A DNA stretch of 64,000 nucleotides, taken from assembly GCA_963695985.1 (NCBI GenBank), contig CAVOIC010000014.1, positions 46,106 through 110,105 on the forward strand. Reading direction: 5' to 3'. The notes below the pieces were generated by a model that did no database searches, had not been told where the DNA came from, and worked only from the letters and a program-made list of their open reading frames with translations. The position numbers were made by a program, and so were the translations under genes. How positions within the stretch are numbered: position 1 is the stretch's first letter; every line of letters starts with the position of its first letter. Below, piece after piece: positions 1 to 9,115 of this stretch. This DNA is from DATBVX01 sp963695985. GTDB lineage: Bacteria; Pseudomonadota; Gammaproteobacteria; Steroidobacterales; Steroidobacteraceae.

Positions 1-394
1 CCTCGGGGGTGTAGATCTTTTCGACGCCGTATGCCTCGAGGGCCGCAATTTCGTCGGGCGAGATCGTGCCGCCGCCACCCACGATGACGCGAATATGCTC
101 GGCCTTGAGTTCACGCAGCATGTCCACCATGTAGCGGAAGTACTCGTTGTGCCCGCCCTGGTAGGAGCTCACGGCGACGCCGTCGGCATCTTCCTGGATC
201 GCCGCGCGCACGATGTCCGCCACACTACGGTTGTGTCCGAGGTGGATCACCTCCGCCCCGTGCGCCTGCAGAATGCGGCGAATGATGTTGATCGCGGCGT
301 CGTGGCCGTCGAATAGTGACGCGGCGCTGACGAAACGCAGTGGCGCGCGCTCCACGGCGCGGCTCTGACCGAGCTCAGCAGCAGGAATACCCAT
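1..394 (-). CDS. icmF: Fused isobutyryl-CoA mutase/GTPase IcmF, N-terminal part (cut by window edge)
   Basis: Only the first ~131 residues are present; the gene runs off the left edge. They form the cobalamin-binding (Rossmann) domain. The DGHDAA motif near residue 40 holds the histidine that ligates cobalt from below, followed by HLGHNRSV, SSYQGGH and the glycine-rich VGGGGTI loop. In stand-alone methylmalonyl-CoA mutases this domain is C-terminal; an N-terminal position with these motif variants is typical of IcmF, where a G-protein chaperone and the mutase domain follow. IcmF interconverts isobutyryl-CoA and butyryl-CoA (some members act on pivalyl-CoA). The gene is divergent from leucine dehydrogenase, which fits branched-chain acyl-CoA metabolism. 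A separate small mutase subunit is the alternative and cannot be excluded without the missing part. Confidence 0.82.
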   Translation of the reverse strand, partial: MGIPAAELGQSRAVERAPLRFVSAASLFDGHDAAINIIRRILQAHGAEVIHLGHNRSVADIVRAAIQEDADGVAVSSYQGGHNEYFRYMVDMLRELKAEHIRVIVGGGGTISPDEIAALEAYGVEKIYTPE

Positions 395-484
395 TGGAAA
401 CCAAGGCTTTACGCGCTCAGAAAGGGGATTGAATTCTACCAGCACAAGCGCGCCAGCGCACCCGCGAGCGCCGCGCCGGCAGCC

Positions 485-490
485 TATAAT
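485..490 (+). promoter_or_regulatory. Candidate -10 box for the leucine dehydrogenase gene
   Basis: A perfect TATAAT lies 42 bp before the preferred start codon at 532. No convincing -35 box is visible 16-18 bp upstream. If used, transcription would begin near 497, so the ATG at 493 would lie outside the message. This supports the ATG at 532. Confidence 0.3.
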
Positions 491-531
491 TCATGTCCCG
501 AGCACCTGCGTCCGCGCCTTCGGAGTCAGGC

Positions 532-1650
532 ATGACGATGTTCGAAAATCTGGGTGAGAGCGGACACGAGCAGGTCGTGTTCTTTCACGACCGCGAGATC
601 AATCTGCGCTGCATCGTCGCGATTCACAACACCGTGCTTGGACCCGCATTCGGCGGCCTGCGCATGTGGCCCTACGCCACGGAACATGAAGCGCTGCGCG
701 ATGTGCTGCGCCTTTCGCGCGCAATGACCTACAAGGCTGCGATCGCGGGCCTGAATCTCGGTGGCGGCAAAGCCGTGCTGATCGGAAACCCCGAGACCGA
801 CAAGAGTGAGGCTCTGTTTCGCGCACTGGGGCGCTACATCGGCAGTCTCGGCGATCGTTACATCGTCGCCGAGGATGTCGGCACAACGGCCGACGACATG
901 GATCTCATCTTCCAGGAGACTGATCGTGTCGTTGGCATGCATCGCGTGCACGGCGGCAGCGGCGATCCTTCGCCCTTCACCGCGCTCGGTACCCTGTACG
1001 GAATTCGCGCCTGCCTGCAGCGCCGGTTCGGCCACGCGGAACCCGGCCGTCACAGCTTCGCGGTGCAGGGCGTCGGCGGCGTCGGCTACCACCTCGTGAA
1101 GCTGCTGCGTGCCGAAGGTGCCAAGGTGTTCGTAACCGACATCAACCAGGAGCGCGTCGAACAGCTGGTCGACGAGTTCAAGGCCGAAGCCGTGCCGATG
1201 CACCAGATCTACGATGTCGATGCGACGGTGTTTTCGCCCTGCGCGATGGGCGGAATCATCAACGAGGACACTGTGCCCCGGCTGCGCGTGAAGATCGTGG
1301 CGGGCGGGGCCAACAATCAGCTCGAATCGAACGAATGCGGCACCCAACTCGAGGCGCGCGGCATTCTCTATGCGCCCGACTATGCGATCAACGCCGGCGG
1401 CCTCATGAACCAGGCGATCGAGCTGCAGGGTTACAGCGAGGAGCGCGCACGTCGCATGGTACAGACGACCTACGGCATCATCGCGCGTATCTTCGAGACC
1501 GCGGAACGCGATCGAATCCCGAGCTGGCAGGCCGCCGACCAGCTTGCCGAGCAGCGCATCCGGACTGTAGGCCGCATCAAGCTGCCGTATACACAGCAGC
1601 GGCCACGCCGATTTTCAGGCCGCGCACCGCATACCGTGTCAAGCGAGTGA
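532..1650 (+). CDS. Leucine/branched-chain amino acid dehydrogenase (Glu/Leu/Phe/Val dehydrogenase family)
   Basis: NAD-dependent oxidative deamination of leucine, valine or isoleucine to the 2-oxo acid, feeding the acyl-CoA genes that follow. The protein is 372 aa when started at ATG 532, which has GGAG 6-7 nt upstream. An ATG at 493 would add 13 residues but lies almost on a TATAAT box. With the 532 start, the substrate-binding lysine (MTYK) is K68 and the catalytic lysine (NLGGGK) is K80, the same numbers as in characterised Bacillus-type leucine dehydrogenases. The C-terminal half carries the dinucleotide-binding GVGGVGYH loop, and APDYAINAGG is conserved. Valine versus leucine preference cannot be read from sequence. 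First gene of a same-strand run to 10.8 kb. Confidence 0.88.
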   Translation: MTMFENLGESGHEQVVFFHDREINLRCIVAIHNTVLGPAFGGLRMWPYATEHEALRDVLRLSRAMTYKAAIAGLNLGGGKAVLIGNPETDKSEALFRALGRYIGSLGDRYIVAEDVGTTADDMDLIFQETDRVVGMHRVHGGSGDPSPFTALGTLYGIRACLQRRFGHAEPGRHSFAVQGVGGVGYHLVKLLRAEGAKVFVTDINQERVEQLVDEFKAEAVPMHQIYDVDATVFSPCAMGGIINEDTVPRLRVKIVAGGANNQLESNECGTQLEARGILYAPDYAINAGGLMNQAIELQGYSEERARRMVQTTYGIIARIFETAERDRIPSWQAADQLAEQRIRTVGRIKLPYTQQRPRRFSGRAPHTVSSE

Positions 1651-1680
1651 TTGCGACTCCACAAGTCACCAGGAGATTCC

Positions 1681-2871
1681 GTGCAGAACCCATCCGTCGT
1701 CATTGTCGCCGCCCGGCGCACGCCCATCGGTGCGTTCCTGGGTGCCTTGAGCCCCGCCAGTGCCACCGAGCTGGGCACGGCCGCGATCGCCGCTGCACTC
1801 AAGGATTCGGGACTCGCAGCGAGCGCCGTGCAGGAGGTGATCATGGGCTGCGTGCTGCCGGCCAATCTCGGCCAGGCACCCGCCCGACAGGCCGCGCTCG
1901 GCGCAGGGATTCCGGACTCGGTACCCGCGACCACGATCAACAAGATGTGCGGCTCGGGGATGAAGGCGCTCATGATGGCTGCCGATCAGATCCGCACCGG
2001 CGATGTCGAGGTCGTGATTGCGGGCGGCCTCGAGTCCATGTCGAACGCGCCATACCTGCTGCCGAAAGCGCGCACCGGCTATCGCATGGGACACCAGGAA
2101 GTGATCGATCACATGTTTCGTGACGGCCTGCAGAGTCCCTTCGACGGCAAGATGATGGGGCACTTTGCGGATGCCACGGCCGCGAAGTATGGCTTCACGC
2201 GCGCTCAGCAGGATGCCTTCGCCGCTGAGTCCGTGCACCGTGCGCTACGAGCGGTGCAGGGCGGAGACTTCAGCACCGAGATCGCGGCCGTGACCTTGCG
2301 GGGGCGCAAGGGCGAGTCGGTCGTCGATCGCGACGAGACGCCCTTCACCTGCGATGTCGAAAGGATCCCGAGCCTCAGGCCCGCATTCAACAAGGACGGC
2401 ACCGTGACCGCGGCGAGCTCGTCCTCGATCTCCGACGGTGCCGCCGCGCTGGTGCTCACGAGCGAGGCGGGCGCCAGCGCACGCGGCCTCAAGCCGCTCG
2501 CGCGCATCGTCGGTTACACGAGCCAGGCGCAGGCGCCGGAGTGGTTTACCACGGCGCCGGGTGGCGCCATTCAGAAGCTGTTAGCGCGCCTCAAGTGGCA
2601 GCCGGGGCAGGTCGATCTGTATGAGATCAACGAGGCGTTCGCCTGCGTCACGATGGCGGCGATGCACGATGTGGATCTCGAGCATGCGCGTGTAAATGTC
2701 AATGGCGGCGCATGCGCGCTGGGCCATCCGATCGGCGCAACGGGGGCGCGCATCACCACCACCCTGATCCACGCGTTGCGCAAGCGCGGCCTGAAGCGCG
2801 GCATCGCTTCCCTCTGCATTGGCGGTGGTGAGGCGACGGCACTCGCGCTCGAGATGATCCAGGGCGCGTAA
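1681..2871 (+). CDS. Acetyl-CoA C-acetyltransferase (thiolase)
   Basis: Thiolase II family, 396 aa, for thiolytic cleavage or condensation of acetoacetyl-CoA or 2-methylacetoacetyl-CoA. GTG 1681 is preferred because AGGAG lies 5 nt upstream; an in-frame TTG at 1651 lacks this. The catalytic set is complete: nucleophile C90 in NKMCGSG, H349 in GHPIGATG and C379 in CIGGG, within one residue of the numbering in the well-studied Zoogloea enzyme. The gene ends 2 nt before the next GTG, so it is translationally coupled to the LiuC-like hydratase. With the hydroxyacyl-CoA dehydrogenase at 3905 it could complete isoleucine degradation or supply ketone-body turnover with the CoA-transferase at 9433. 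Confidence 0.9.
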   Translation: MQNPSVVIVAARRTPIGAFLGALSPASATELGTAAIAAALKDSGLAASAVQEVIMGCVLPANLGQAPARQAALGAGIPDSVPATTINKMCGSGMKALMMAADQIRTGDVEVVIAGGLESMSNAPYLLPKARTGYRMGHQEVIDHMFRDGLQSPFDGKMMGHFADATAAKYGFTRAQQDAFAAESVHRALRAVQGGDFSTEIAAVTLRGRKGESVVDRDETPFTCDVERIPSLRPAFNKDGTVTAASSSSISDGAAALVLTSEAGASARGLKPLARIVGYTSQAQAPEWFTTAPGGAIQKLLARLKWQPGQVDLYEINEAFACVTMAAMHDVDLEHARVNVNGGACALGHPIGATGARITTTLIHALRKRGLKRGIASLCIGGGEATALALEMIQGA

Positions 2872-2873
2872 TC

Positions 2874-3671
2874 GTGACCTCACCGGTATTGAGTTCTGTC
2901 GATCCGCGCGGCATCGCCACCGTCACGCTGAATCGGCCTGACAGGCACAACGCGCTCGATGCCACGATGATCGCGTCCTTGGGCACGATGCTGAGCGCGC
3001 TCGAGCGCGACATCGCCGTCCGTGCGGTCGTGTTGACCAGCGCCGGTACGACCTTTTGCGCCGGCGCCGACATCGAGTCGATGCGAGCAGCTGCACGCGC
3101 CCCCGAGGCGGCGAACCTGGAGGATGCCCTGCGGCTCAGCGAGCTGCTTGCGACCTTGAATGGCCTCGCCAAGCCCACGCTGGCGCGCGTCAATGGCAAT
3201 GTCTTCGGGGGTGGGGTCGGACTCGTGGCCTGCTGCGACATCGCCATTGTCAGCAGCGAGGCCCGGTTCACGCTGAGCGAAGTCCGACTCGGAATTTTGC
3301 CGGCGATGATTTCGCCATACGTCGTCGGTGCGATCGGCGCACGCGAGGCGCGGCGTTACGTGCTGAGCGGCGAGCCGATCAGCGCGGGCGACGCGCAGCG
3401 CATCGGGCTCGTACACGAAGTGGCGCCGCCTGCCCGGCTCGATGAAACGCTGGAGAGGATCATCGCGGCCCTGCTCAAGGGCGGCCCCGTGGCGCAGGTC
3501 GAGGGCAAGGAGCTGATTCGAGAGGTGGCCGTGGCCGGGCGAACGCCCGGTCGCGACACGCGACTCGTTCTGGCCCAGCGACTGGCGCGACTGCGCAGTT
3601 CCGAGGAAGGACAGGAGGGACTCAGCGCGTTTCTGGAAAAGCGGCCGGCACGCTGGACGCGCGACGGTTGA
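2874..3671 (+). CDS. liuC: Enoyl-CoA hydratase family protein, LiuC-like (methylglutaconyl-CoA hydratase type)
   Basis: Crotonase fold, 265 aa, GTG start 2 nt after the thiolase stop. CAGADIESM forms the first oxyanion-hole segment and NVFGGGVGLVACCDIAI the second. Of the two hydratase glutamates, the one after GGG is replaced by glycine (GGGVGL), while the second is kept (SEVRLGILPAMISPYV). The GGGVGL...CCDIAI...SEVRLG pattern is that of LiuC/GnyH proteins of leucine and acyclic terpene degradation, which hydrate 3-methylglutaconyl-CoA or related compounds. Neighbouring leucine dehydrogenase supports a leucine role, but no methylcrotonyl-CoA carboxylase is in the window, so the substrate is inferred. 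Confidence 0.75.
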   Translation: MTSPVLSSVDPRGIATVTLNRPDRHNALDATMIASLGTMLSALERDIAVRAVVLTSAGTTFCAGADIESMRAAARAPEAANLEDALRLSELLATLNGLAKPTLARVNGNVFGGGVGLVACCDIAIVSSEARFTLSEVRLGILPAMISPYVVGAIGAREARRYVLSGEPISAGDAQRIGLVHEVAPPARLDETLERIIAALLKGGPVAQVEGKELIREVAVAGRTPGRDTRLVLAQRLARLRSSEEGQEGLSAFLEKRPARWTRDG

Positions 3672-3904
3672 GGAGAAATGGCTGGGGGAAAGGGCATCCC
3701 TGCCCGGTCATGTCCCGTCCGTTGGCCCTCCCTGGTGGTCGGCATCCTTTGCCATGCAACATGTGTCCCGTAGGTATAGCGAGAATTCGGCGGGGAAATT
3801 GTCACGGTCGACGTATTTTTTTGACGAGCCATCGGACTGGCCGGCAGCATTCAACATAAGTGGCGTCTACGGCGTGTCGGCGGACAGGCCCACTCGGAGT
3901 TGTG

Positions 3905-4672
3905 ATGAAAATCAAAGAAGCTCGGGCAGTCATTACCGGCGGTGCCTCCGGTCTCGGTCACGCGGTCGCGCAGCGCGTGATCGCAGAGGGCGGCAAGGCG
4001 GTTCTGCTCGATGTGCAGGAAGCAGCCGGCACCGCGGCCGCGCGCGCGCTCGGAGCCAGTGCGTCGTTCGTTCGCTGCGATGTCACGTCCGAGACCGAGG
4101 TCAATGCCAGCATTGCGACGGCGAGGGAACGGATGAACGGCCTGAACCTCGTCGTGAACTGCGCTGGCGTCGTCGGCGCCGGGCGCGTACTCGGGCGTGA
4201 AGGGCCGATGGCGGGAGAATTCTTCACCAAGGTCATCCACATCAACCTCATCGGCACCTTCCTCGTCGACAAGGCTGCAGCAGCGCTAATGCAGAGCAAT
4301 GCGCCGAACGAAGATGGCGAGCGTGGCGTGATCATCCACACCTCGTCTGTGGCTGCGTTCGAAGGCCAGATCGGCCAGGCCGCTTACTCGGCGACCAAAG
4401 CCGGTGTCATGGGCATGACGTTGCCCATGGCGCGCGAGTTTGCGCGCATCGGTATCCGCGTCATGGCGATCGCGCCCGGCATCTTTCGCACGCCGATGGT
4501 CGCGGGCATGCCCGAAGATGCGCAGAAGTCCCTGGCCGCACAGATCCCCTTCCCGTCGCGGCTCGGCAAGCCCGAAGAGTACGCGGACCTGGTGGTGAGC
4601 ATCTTCCAGAACCCGATGCTCAACGGCGAGACCATTCGCCTCGACGGCGCCATCCGCCTGCAGCCGAAGTGA
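3905..4672 (+). CDS. Short-chain dehydrogenase, 3-hydroxyacyl-CoA dehydrogenase type II (HSD17B10-like)
   Basis: 255 aa classical SDR. The cofactor loop is TGGASGLG at residues 11-18, with NCAG at 85-88; the catalytic S148, Y161 and K165 lie in the SSVAAFEGQIGQAAYSATK segment. LLD after the second strand predicts NAD(H). Length and the APGIFRTPM segment match 3-hydroxyacyl-CoA / 2-methyl-3-hydroxybutyryl-CoA dehydrogenases of isoleucine and fatty-acid oxidation. ATG 3905 has CGGAG 5 nt upstream. A 233-bp gap with no evident gene separates it from the hydratase, so it may have its own promoter. With the thiolase at 1681 it would make the last two steps of isoleucine breakdown. Confidence 0.85.
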   Translation: MKIKEARAVITGGASGLGHAVAQRVIAEGGKAVLLDVQEAAGTAAARALGASASFVRCDVTSETEVNASIATARERMNGLNLVVNCAGVVGAGRVLGREGPMAGEFFTKVIHINLIGTFLVDKAAAALMQSNAPNEDGERGVIIHTSSVAAFEGQIGQAAYSATKAGVMGMTLPMAREFARIGIRVMAIAPGIFRTPMVAGMPEDAQKSLAAQIPFPSRLGKPEEYADLVVSIFQNPMLNGETIRLDGAIRLQPK

Positions 4673-4703
4673 ACTGCACCGCACCCTACAACCAGGACCC
4701 CTG

Positions 4704-6137
4704 ATGCACGCACACCCGCTGTTGATTGCGGCCGCCGCGGCCGTCACCGTCGCTGCCTGCGCCGGACCGAAGGTTACCGAGCCCGTTCCTGCTCCGGCCA
4801 CGGCTGCCGCTCCGACGGCGCCGGCTCCAACGCTCAGCGTTCCGATTGACTACTACAGGCTCGACAACGGCCTGCGTGTCGTGCTGAGCGTGGACCACAG
4901 CGTGCCGCTCGCGACCGTGGCGGTGTATTACAACATCGGTTTTCGCATCGAGCCGCGCGATCGCACCGGGTTTGCGCACCTGTTCGAGCACATGATGTTC
5001 CAGGGCTCGGCCAACCTGGGAAAGATGGAGTTCATCAAGCTGGTGCAGACCAACGGCGGTGTGCTGAACGGCTCGACCCGCTTCGACTTCACGAATTACT
5101 TCGAGGTCGTGCCTTCGAACACGCTCGAGACGATGTTGTGGGCGGAAGCCGACCGCATGGGTGGGCTCAGCATCACGCAGGCGAATCTCGACAACCAGAA
5201 CGGCGTAGTGCAGAACGAAGTGAAGGTCAACGTGCTCAATCGGCCGTACGGTGGTTTCCCCTGGCTCGACGTGCCGCAGTACGCCAACCGCAACTGGTAC
5301 AACGCCCACAACTTCTACGGCGACCTCGCGGATCTCGATGCCGCTACGCTCAAGGATGTGCTCGCCTTTCACGAGACCTATTACGGGCCGAACAATGCCG
5401 CGCTCGTCGTCGCGGGCGATTTCGATCTTGCACAGGCGCGGGCCTGGATCGAGAAGTACTTCGGCGACATCAAGTCCCGTCCGCTCCCGGCGCAGCCCGA
5501 TGTGTCCGAGCCGGCGCAGACCGAAGAGCGCCGCGTCTCGAAGGTCGATGCCCTCGCACCGCGCCCGGCACTCGCTATCGCCTATCACGTGCCCGAGCGC
5601 TGGACGCCCGAATGGCTGGCCTTCGGCGTTATCGACCAGCTGCTGCTGCAGGGTGAGGACAGCGCGCTGACGCGCAAACTCGTCAAGGAGCGCGGCTACA
5701 CTGACAGTGTGTCGGGCGGCATCAACCTGCTCGGCAACATGTACAACTACAAAGGACCGATGCTGTGGACCCTCGGCCTGGTCCACGATCCCGACCACAG
5801 CACCGACGAGATCATCGCCGACCTCGATGCCACGATCCGGCAGATCCAGGATCAGCCGGTGAGCAGTATCGACTTCGAGCGCGCACTCACCAAGATGCGC
5901 TCCGGGTTCTACAACGTGATCGGCTCGGCCTCGCGTTTCGGGCTCGTGGACTTGCTCGCCTCGCTCGCACTATTCGATGATGATCCGGCACGCATCAACC
6001 GTCTCGATGCTGAGTTTCGTAGCGTGACGCCCGAGCTGATTCAGCAGACGGCGCGCAAGTACCTCGTCCCCTCCAACCGCACGGTTCTGGCGATTGAACC
6101 AGCCAAGGTCAGCGCCGCTCCGGGAGGTGGATCATGA
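4704..6137 (+). CDS. M16 family zinc peptidase, catalytic subunit (lipoprotein)
   Basis: 477 aa. The N-terminus has a hydrophobic stretch ending in VAAC with cysteine at residue 19, a likely lipobox, followed by a Pro/Ala-rich linker. The inverted zinc motif HxxEH is intact (H92, E95, H96 in FAHLFEHMMF). The two-lobed pitrilysin/PqqL-like architecture is full length. It overlaps the next gene by ATGA, and that partner lacks the zinc motif, so the pair should form an active/inactive heterodimer in the periplasm. Peptide substrates are unknown. Its place inside an acyl-CoA catabolic run is unexplained. Confidence 0.88.
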   Translation: MHAHPLLIAAAAAVTVAACAGPKVTEPVPAPATAAAPTAPAPTLSVPIDYYRLDNGLRVVLSVDHSVPLATVAVYYNIGFRIEPRDRTGFAHLFEHMMFQGSANLGKMEFIKLVQTNGGVLNGSTRFDFTNYFEVVPSNTLETMLWAEADRMGGLSITQANLDNQNGVVQNEVKVNVLNRPYGGFPWLDVPQYANRNWYNAHNFYGDLADLDAATLKDVLAFHETYYGPNNAALVVAGDFDLAQARAWIEKYFGDIKSRPLPAQPDVSEPAQTEERRVSKVDALAPRPALAIAYHVPERWTPEWLAFGVIDQLLLQGEDSALTRKLVKERGYTDSVSGGINLLGNMYNYKGPMLWTLGLVHDPDHSTDEIIADLDATIRQIQDQPVSSIDFERALTKMRSGFYNVIGSASRFGLVDLLASLALFDDDPARINRLDAEFRSVTPELIQQTARKYLVPSNRTVLAIEPAKVSAAPGGGS

Positions 6138-7510
6138 GACTCATGAGCGCACTCCTCCTCTTCGCCTGCAGCGCTGCGTTCGCTGCCGAAGCGCCCCCTG
6201 TGCCTTCGGCGCCGCGCAACTTCGAGCTCCCGCCGAAGAGCACGCGTACTCTCGGCAATGGCCTACAAATTACCTTCGTCGAATTCGGAGCCGTCCCGAA
6301 GACCGCGATCATCGCCGTCGTGCGGGTCGGTAACCTCAACGAGGGCGACAAGACCTGGCTCGCCGATCTCACCGGCGAGCTGCTCAAGGAAGGCGCCGGC
6401 GCACGCAGCGCCAATCAGATCGCGGAAGCCGCTGCCAGCATGGGTGGATCCGTGAACGTGGCGGTGGACCCGGACCAGACGACGATCTCCCTCGACGTGT
6501 TGAGCGAGCATGGCGCGGACGCCGTCGCGCTGATCTCCGATCTGCTGCGCCGTCCGCAGCTCCCTGAGTCAGAGCTGGCGCGGATCCGACGCGATTTCCA
6601 GCGCCAGCTTGCACTCGCACGCAGCGAGCCGGACAGTCTGGGGAACGAGGCCTTCCTCGCGCTGCTCTATCCGAACCATCCCTACGGCAAGGTCTTCCCG
6701 ACCGACGCGCAACTCGCGGGCTACACCATCGATGAGATCCGCGGTTTCCACCGGGAGAATTTCGGCGCCGCGCGTACTCATATCTATGTCGCCGGGCGCT
6801 TCGAACGTGCGACGCTGGAACACGCCATCGAGCAAGGCTTCGGCGACTGGCAGCCAGGCCCGTCGCCGTTGATCCGTCCGCCCGTTGGCGTGAGCAAGCG
6901 GCAGATCAAGTTGATCGACCGACCCGGTGCACCGCAGTCGACGCTCTACCTGGGCCTGCCGGCAATCGACCCCAGCCAGCAGGAGTACCTGCAGCTCTCG
7001 CTGACCAACTCACTCCTGGGCGGTGAATTCTCTTCGCGCATCACCAGCAACATCCGTGAGAACAAGGGCTACGCCTACTCACCGAGCAGCTCGCTCGACG
7101 TGCAGTACCGCACCGGTTATTGGCTCGAGGAGGCCGACGTCACGACGGAACACACGGGCGATTCGCTCAAAGAAATCTACGCGGAAATCGCGCGGCTGCA
7201 ACGCGAGGTGCCCACGGCGCAGGAACTGGCGGGAATGCAGAACTACCGTGCCGGCATCTTCGTCCTGCAGAATGCGACCCGCGGTGCGCTCATCGGCCAA
7301 CTGGCGTACCTCGACCTGCACGGCCTGCCGGATGATTACCTGACGCACCTGGTGGAGCGCATCTACGCAATCACGCCCGACCAGGTCAGCGCCGCTGCAC
7401 GCAAGTACATTCGACCCGAAGACATGACGCTCGTCATCGTCGGCGACCTGGCGAAGGTACGCCCGCAACTGCAGAAGGTCCCTGAGCTGCAGGGGCTGTC
7501 ACTGAATTGA
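6134..7510 (+). CDS. M16 family peptidase-like protein, non-catalytic partner
   Basis: 458 aa with an N-terminal signal peptide (hydrophobic stretch ending near residue 18, AFAAEAP). It has the M16 fold, but the position of HxxEH reads LADLTGELLKEGA, so the zinc ligands are gone. The C-terminal domain keeps the R/Y substrate-binding type segment (SSRITSNIRENKGYAYSP). It starts in the stop codon of the catalytic partner (ATGA overlap), indicating stoichiometric translation. This active/inactive pairing is typical of bacterial M16B tandem genes. Confidence 0.87.
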   Translation: MRLMSALLLFACSAAFAAEAPPVPSAPRNFELPPKSTRTLGNGLQITFVEFGAVPKTAIIAVVRVGNLNEGDKTWLADLTGELLKEGAGARSANQIAEAAASMGGSVNVAVDPDQTTISLDVLSEHGADAVALISDLLRRPQLPESELARIRRDFQRQLALARSEPDSLGNEAFLALLYPNHPYGKVFPTDAQLAGYTIDEIRGFHRENFGAARTHIYVAGRFERATLEHAIEQGFGDWQPGPSPLIRPPVGVSKRQIKLIDRPGAPQSTLYLGLPAIDPSQQEYLQLSLTNSLLGGEFSSRITSNIRENKGYAYSPSSSLDVQYRTGYWLEEADVTTEHTGDSLKEIYAEIARLQREVPTAQELAGMQNYRAGIFVLQNATRGALIGQLAYLDLHGLPDDYLTHLVERIYAITPDQVSAAARKYIRPEDMTLVIVGDLAKVRPQLQKVPELQGLSLN

Positions 7511-7519
7511 GCGCTCCGC

Positions 7520-9115
7520 ATGCCTGATCGGGACGTGATGCAATATGACGTGGTCGTCGTCGGCGCCGGCCCGGCAGGGCTCGCCTGCGCCATCCGCCTC
7601 AAGCAGCTCAAGCCCGAGGCCACAGTGTGCGTGCTCGAAAAGGGCTCGTCCGTCGGTGCACATTCACTGTCCGGGGCCGTCATGGAGCCGGGGCCGCTCG
7701 ACGCTCTGCTGCCGGAATGGCGCCAGGCCGAGCTCGACATCTGCGTGCCGGCCGGACGCGACGAATTTCTCCTGCTGACTCGCAAGCGCAGCGTGCGTCT
7801 GCCGACACCCCCGCAGATGCGCAACCACGGCAACTTCATCATCTCGCTGGGATTGCTGACGGCGTGGCTCGCGAGTCGCGCGGAGTCGCTCGGCGTCGAC
7901 GTGTTTGCGGGTTTCGCGGCCGTACAAGCGCTGATGAACGATGACGGGATCGCGGGCGTGCAGATCGGCGACATGGGGCTGCTCAAGGATGGGACCCCGG
8001 GCCCCAACTTTGCACCCGGTGCCGAGATTCGCGCGCGCCTCACCGTGCTGGCCGAGGGCTGCCGCGGCAGCTTGACCAAGCAGCTGGTGCACCGCTTCAA
8101 GCTCGATGCGAACTGTGATCCTCAAGCTTACGCGCTGGGCTTCAAGGAGCTGTGGCAGGTGCCCGCGGGGCGCGTGCAGCCCGGTCTCATCCAGCACACT
8201 CTCGGCTGGCCGCTCGACGCAGCTTCCTACGGCGGCAGCTTCATCTATCACCTCGATCGTGATCGGCTCTATGTCGGATACGTGGCCGGCCTCGACTATC
8301 TCGACCCGCGCCTACAGCCCTTCGAGGCCTTTCAGCAATTCAAGCACCACCCGAGCATTCGCCCGCTGCTCGAGGGCGGCGAGATCATATCGGCAGGTGC
8401 GCGCACGATTGCGGCGGGCGGCTGGCAGTCCTTGCCGCGGCTGGAGATGCCGGGAGCCCTGATCGTCGGCGATGCGGGCGGAACGCTCAATTTTCCGAAG
8501 ATCAAGGGTATCCACCAGGCAATCCGCTCTGGCGCGTTGGCGGCGGAGCACATTGCAGCGGCGGGCAGCAGCGCGGGATTCGACGCGCGCTGGCGCGAAT
8601 CCGCCGGCGGGCAAGAGCTGCGCAAGGTGCGCAACATCAAACCGGGCTTCAAGCGCGGCCTGTGGTTCGGGCTGATCAACGCGGGGCTTGAGACCGTGAC
8701 CTTCGGCAGGCTGCCGTGGACGCTGCACAACTCATCGAACGCTGCTCTCGCGCGGATCGATTCGTACGCCGCACCCGAGCGCGGCTGGGGCACCCGTGAG
8801 CTGCCGCCGCGTGATCGCCTGGCATCCGTGTTCTTCGCCGCCACCTCGCACGATGAGAGCCAACCGGTCCACCTCAAGGTCGCCGACACGTCGATCTGTG
8901 CGGGGCGCTGCAGCGTCGAATATGCGAACCCCTGCACCCGGTTCTGCCCGGCGAGCGTGTACGAGATGGTGGACGATGGCGCTGGCGGCAGGCGCCTGCA
9001 GATCAACGCCGCCAACTGCGTGCATTGCAAGGCCTGCGACATCAAGGATCCCTACGGGATCATCAATTGGGTTCCGCCCGAGGGCGGCAGCGGCCCCAAC
9101 TACCAATCGCTCTAG
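7520..9115 (+). CDS. Electron transfer flavoprotein-ubiquinone oxidoreductase
   Basis: 531 aa. It takes electrons from ETF, reduced by acyl-CoA dehydrogenases, and passes them to ubiquinone at the inner membrane. The N-terminal FAD loop is VVVGAGPAGL; the middle carries the quinone-binding GDAGGTLNFPKIKG segment. The C-terminal ferredoxin domain has the [4Fe-4S] cysteines in CSVEYANPCTRFCP and CVHCKACDIKDP, ending in the characteristic PPEGGSGPNY. ATG 7520 is used; an ATG 18 nt downstream is also possible. ETF genes are not in the window. It serves the branched-chain acyl-CoA oxidation implied by its neighbours. Confidence 0.93.
   Translation: MPDRDVMQYDVVVVGAGPAGLACAIRLKQLKPEATVCVLEKGSSVGAHSLSGAVMEPGPLDALLPEWRQAELDICVPAGRDEFLLLTRKRSVRLPTPPQMRNHGNFIISLGLLTAWLASRAESLGVDVFAGFAAVQALMNDDGIAGVQIGDMGLLKDGTPGPNFAPGAEIRARLTVLAEGCRGSLTKQLVHRFKLDANCDPQAYALGFKELWQVPAGRVQPGLIQHTLGWPLDAASYGGSFIYHLDRDRLYVGYVAGLDYLDPRLQPFEAFQQFKHHPSIRPLLEGGEIISAGARTIAAGGWQSLPRLEMPGALIVGDAGGTLNFPKIKGIHQAIRSGALAAEHIAAAGSSAGFDARWRESAGGQELRKVRNIKPGFKRGLWFGLINAGLETVTFGRLPWTLHNSSNAALARIDSYAAPERGWGTRELPPRDRLASVFFAATSHDESQPVHLKVADTSICAGRCSVEYANPCTRFCPASVYEMVDDGAGGRRLQINAANCVHCKACDIKDPYGIINWVPPEGGSGPNYQSL

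Noticed and set aside
526..1347. 273-codon open frame opposite leucine dehydrogenase
   Set aside because: Antisense shadow; the plus-strand protein has intact catalytic residues at conserved positions.
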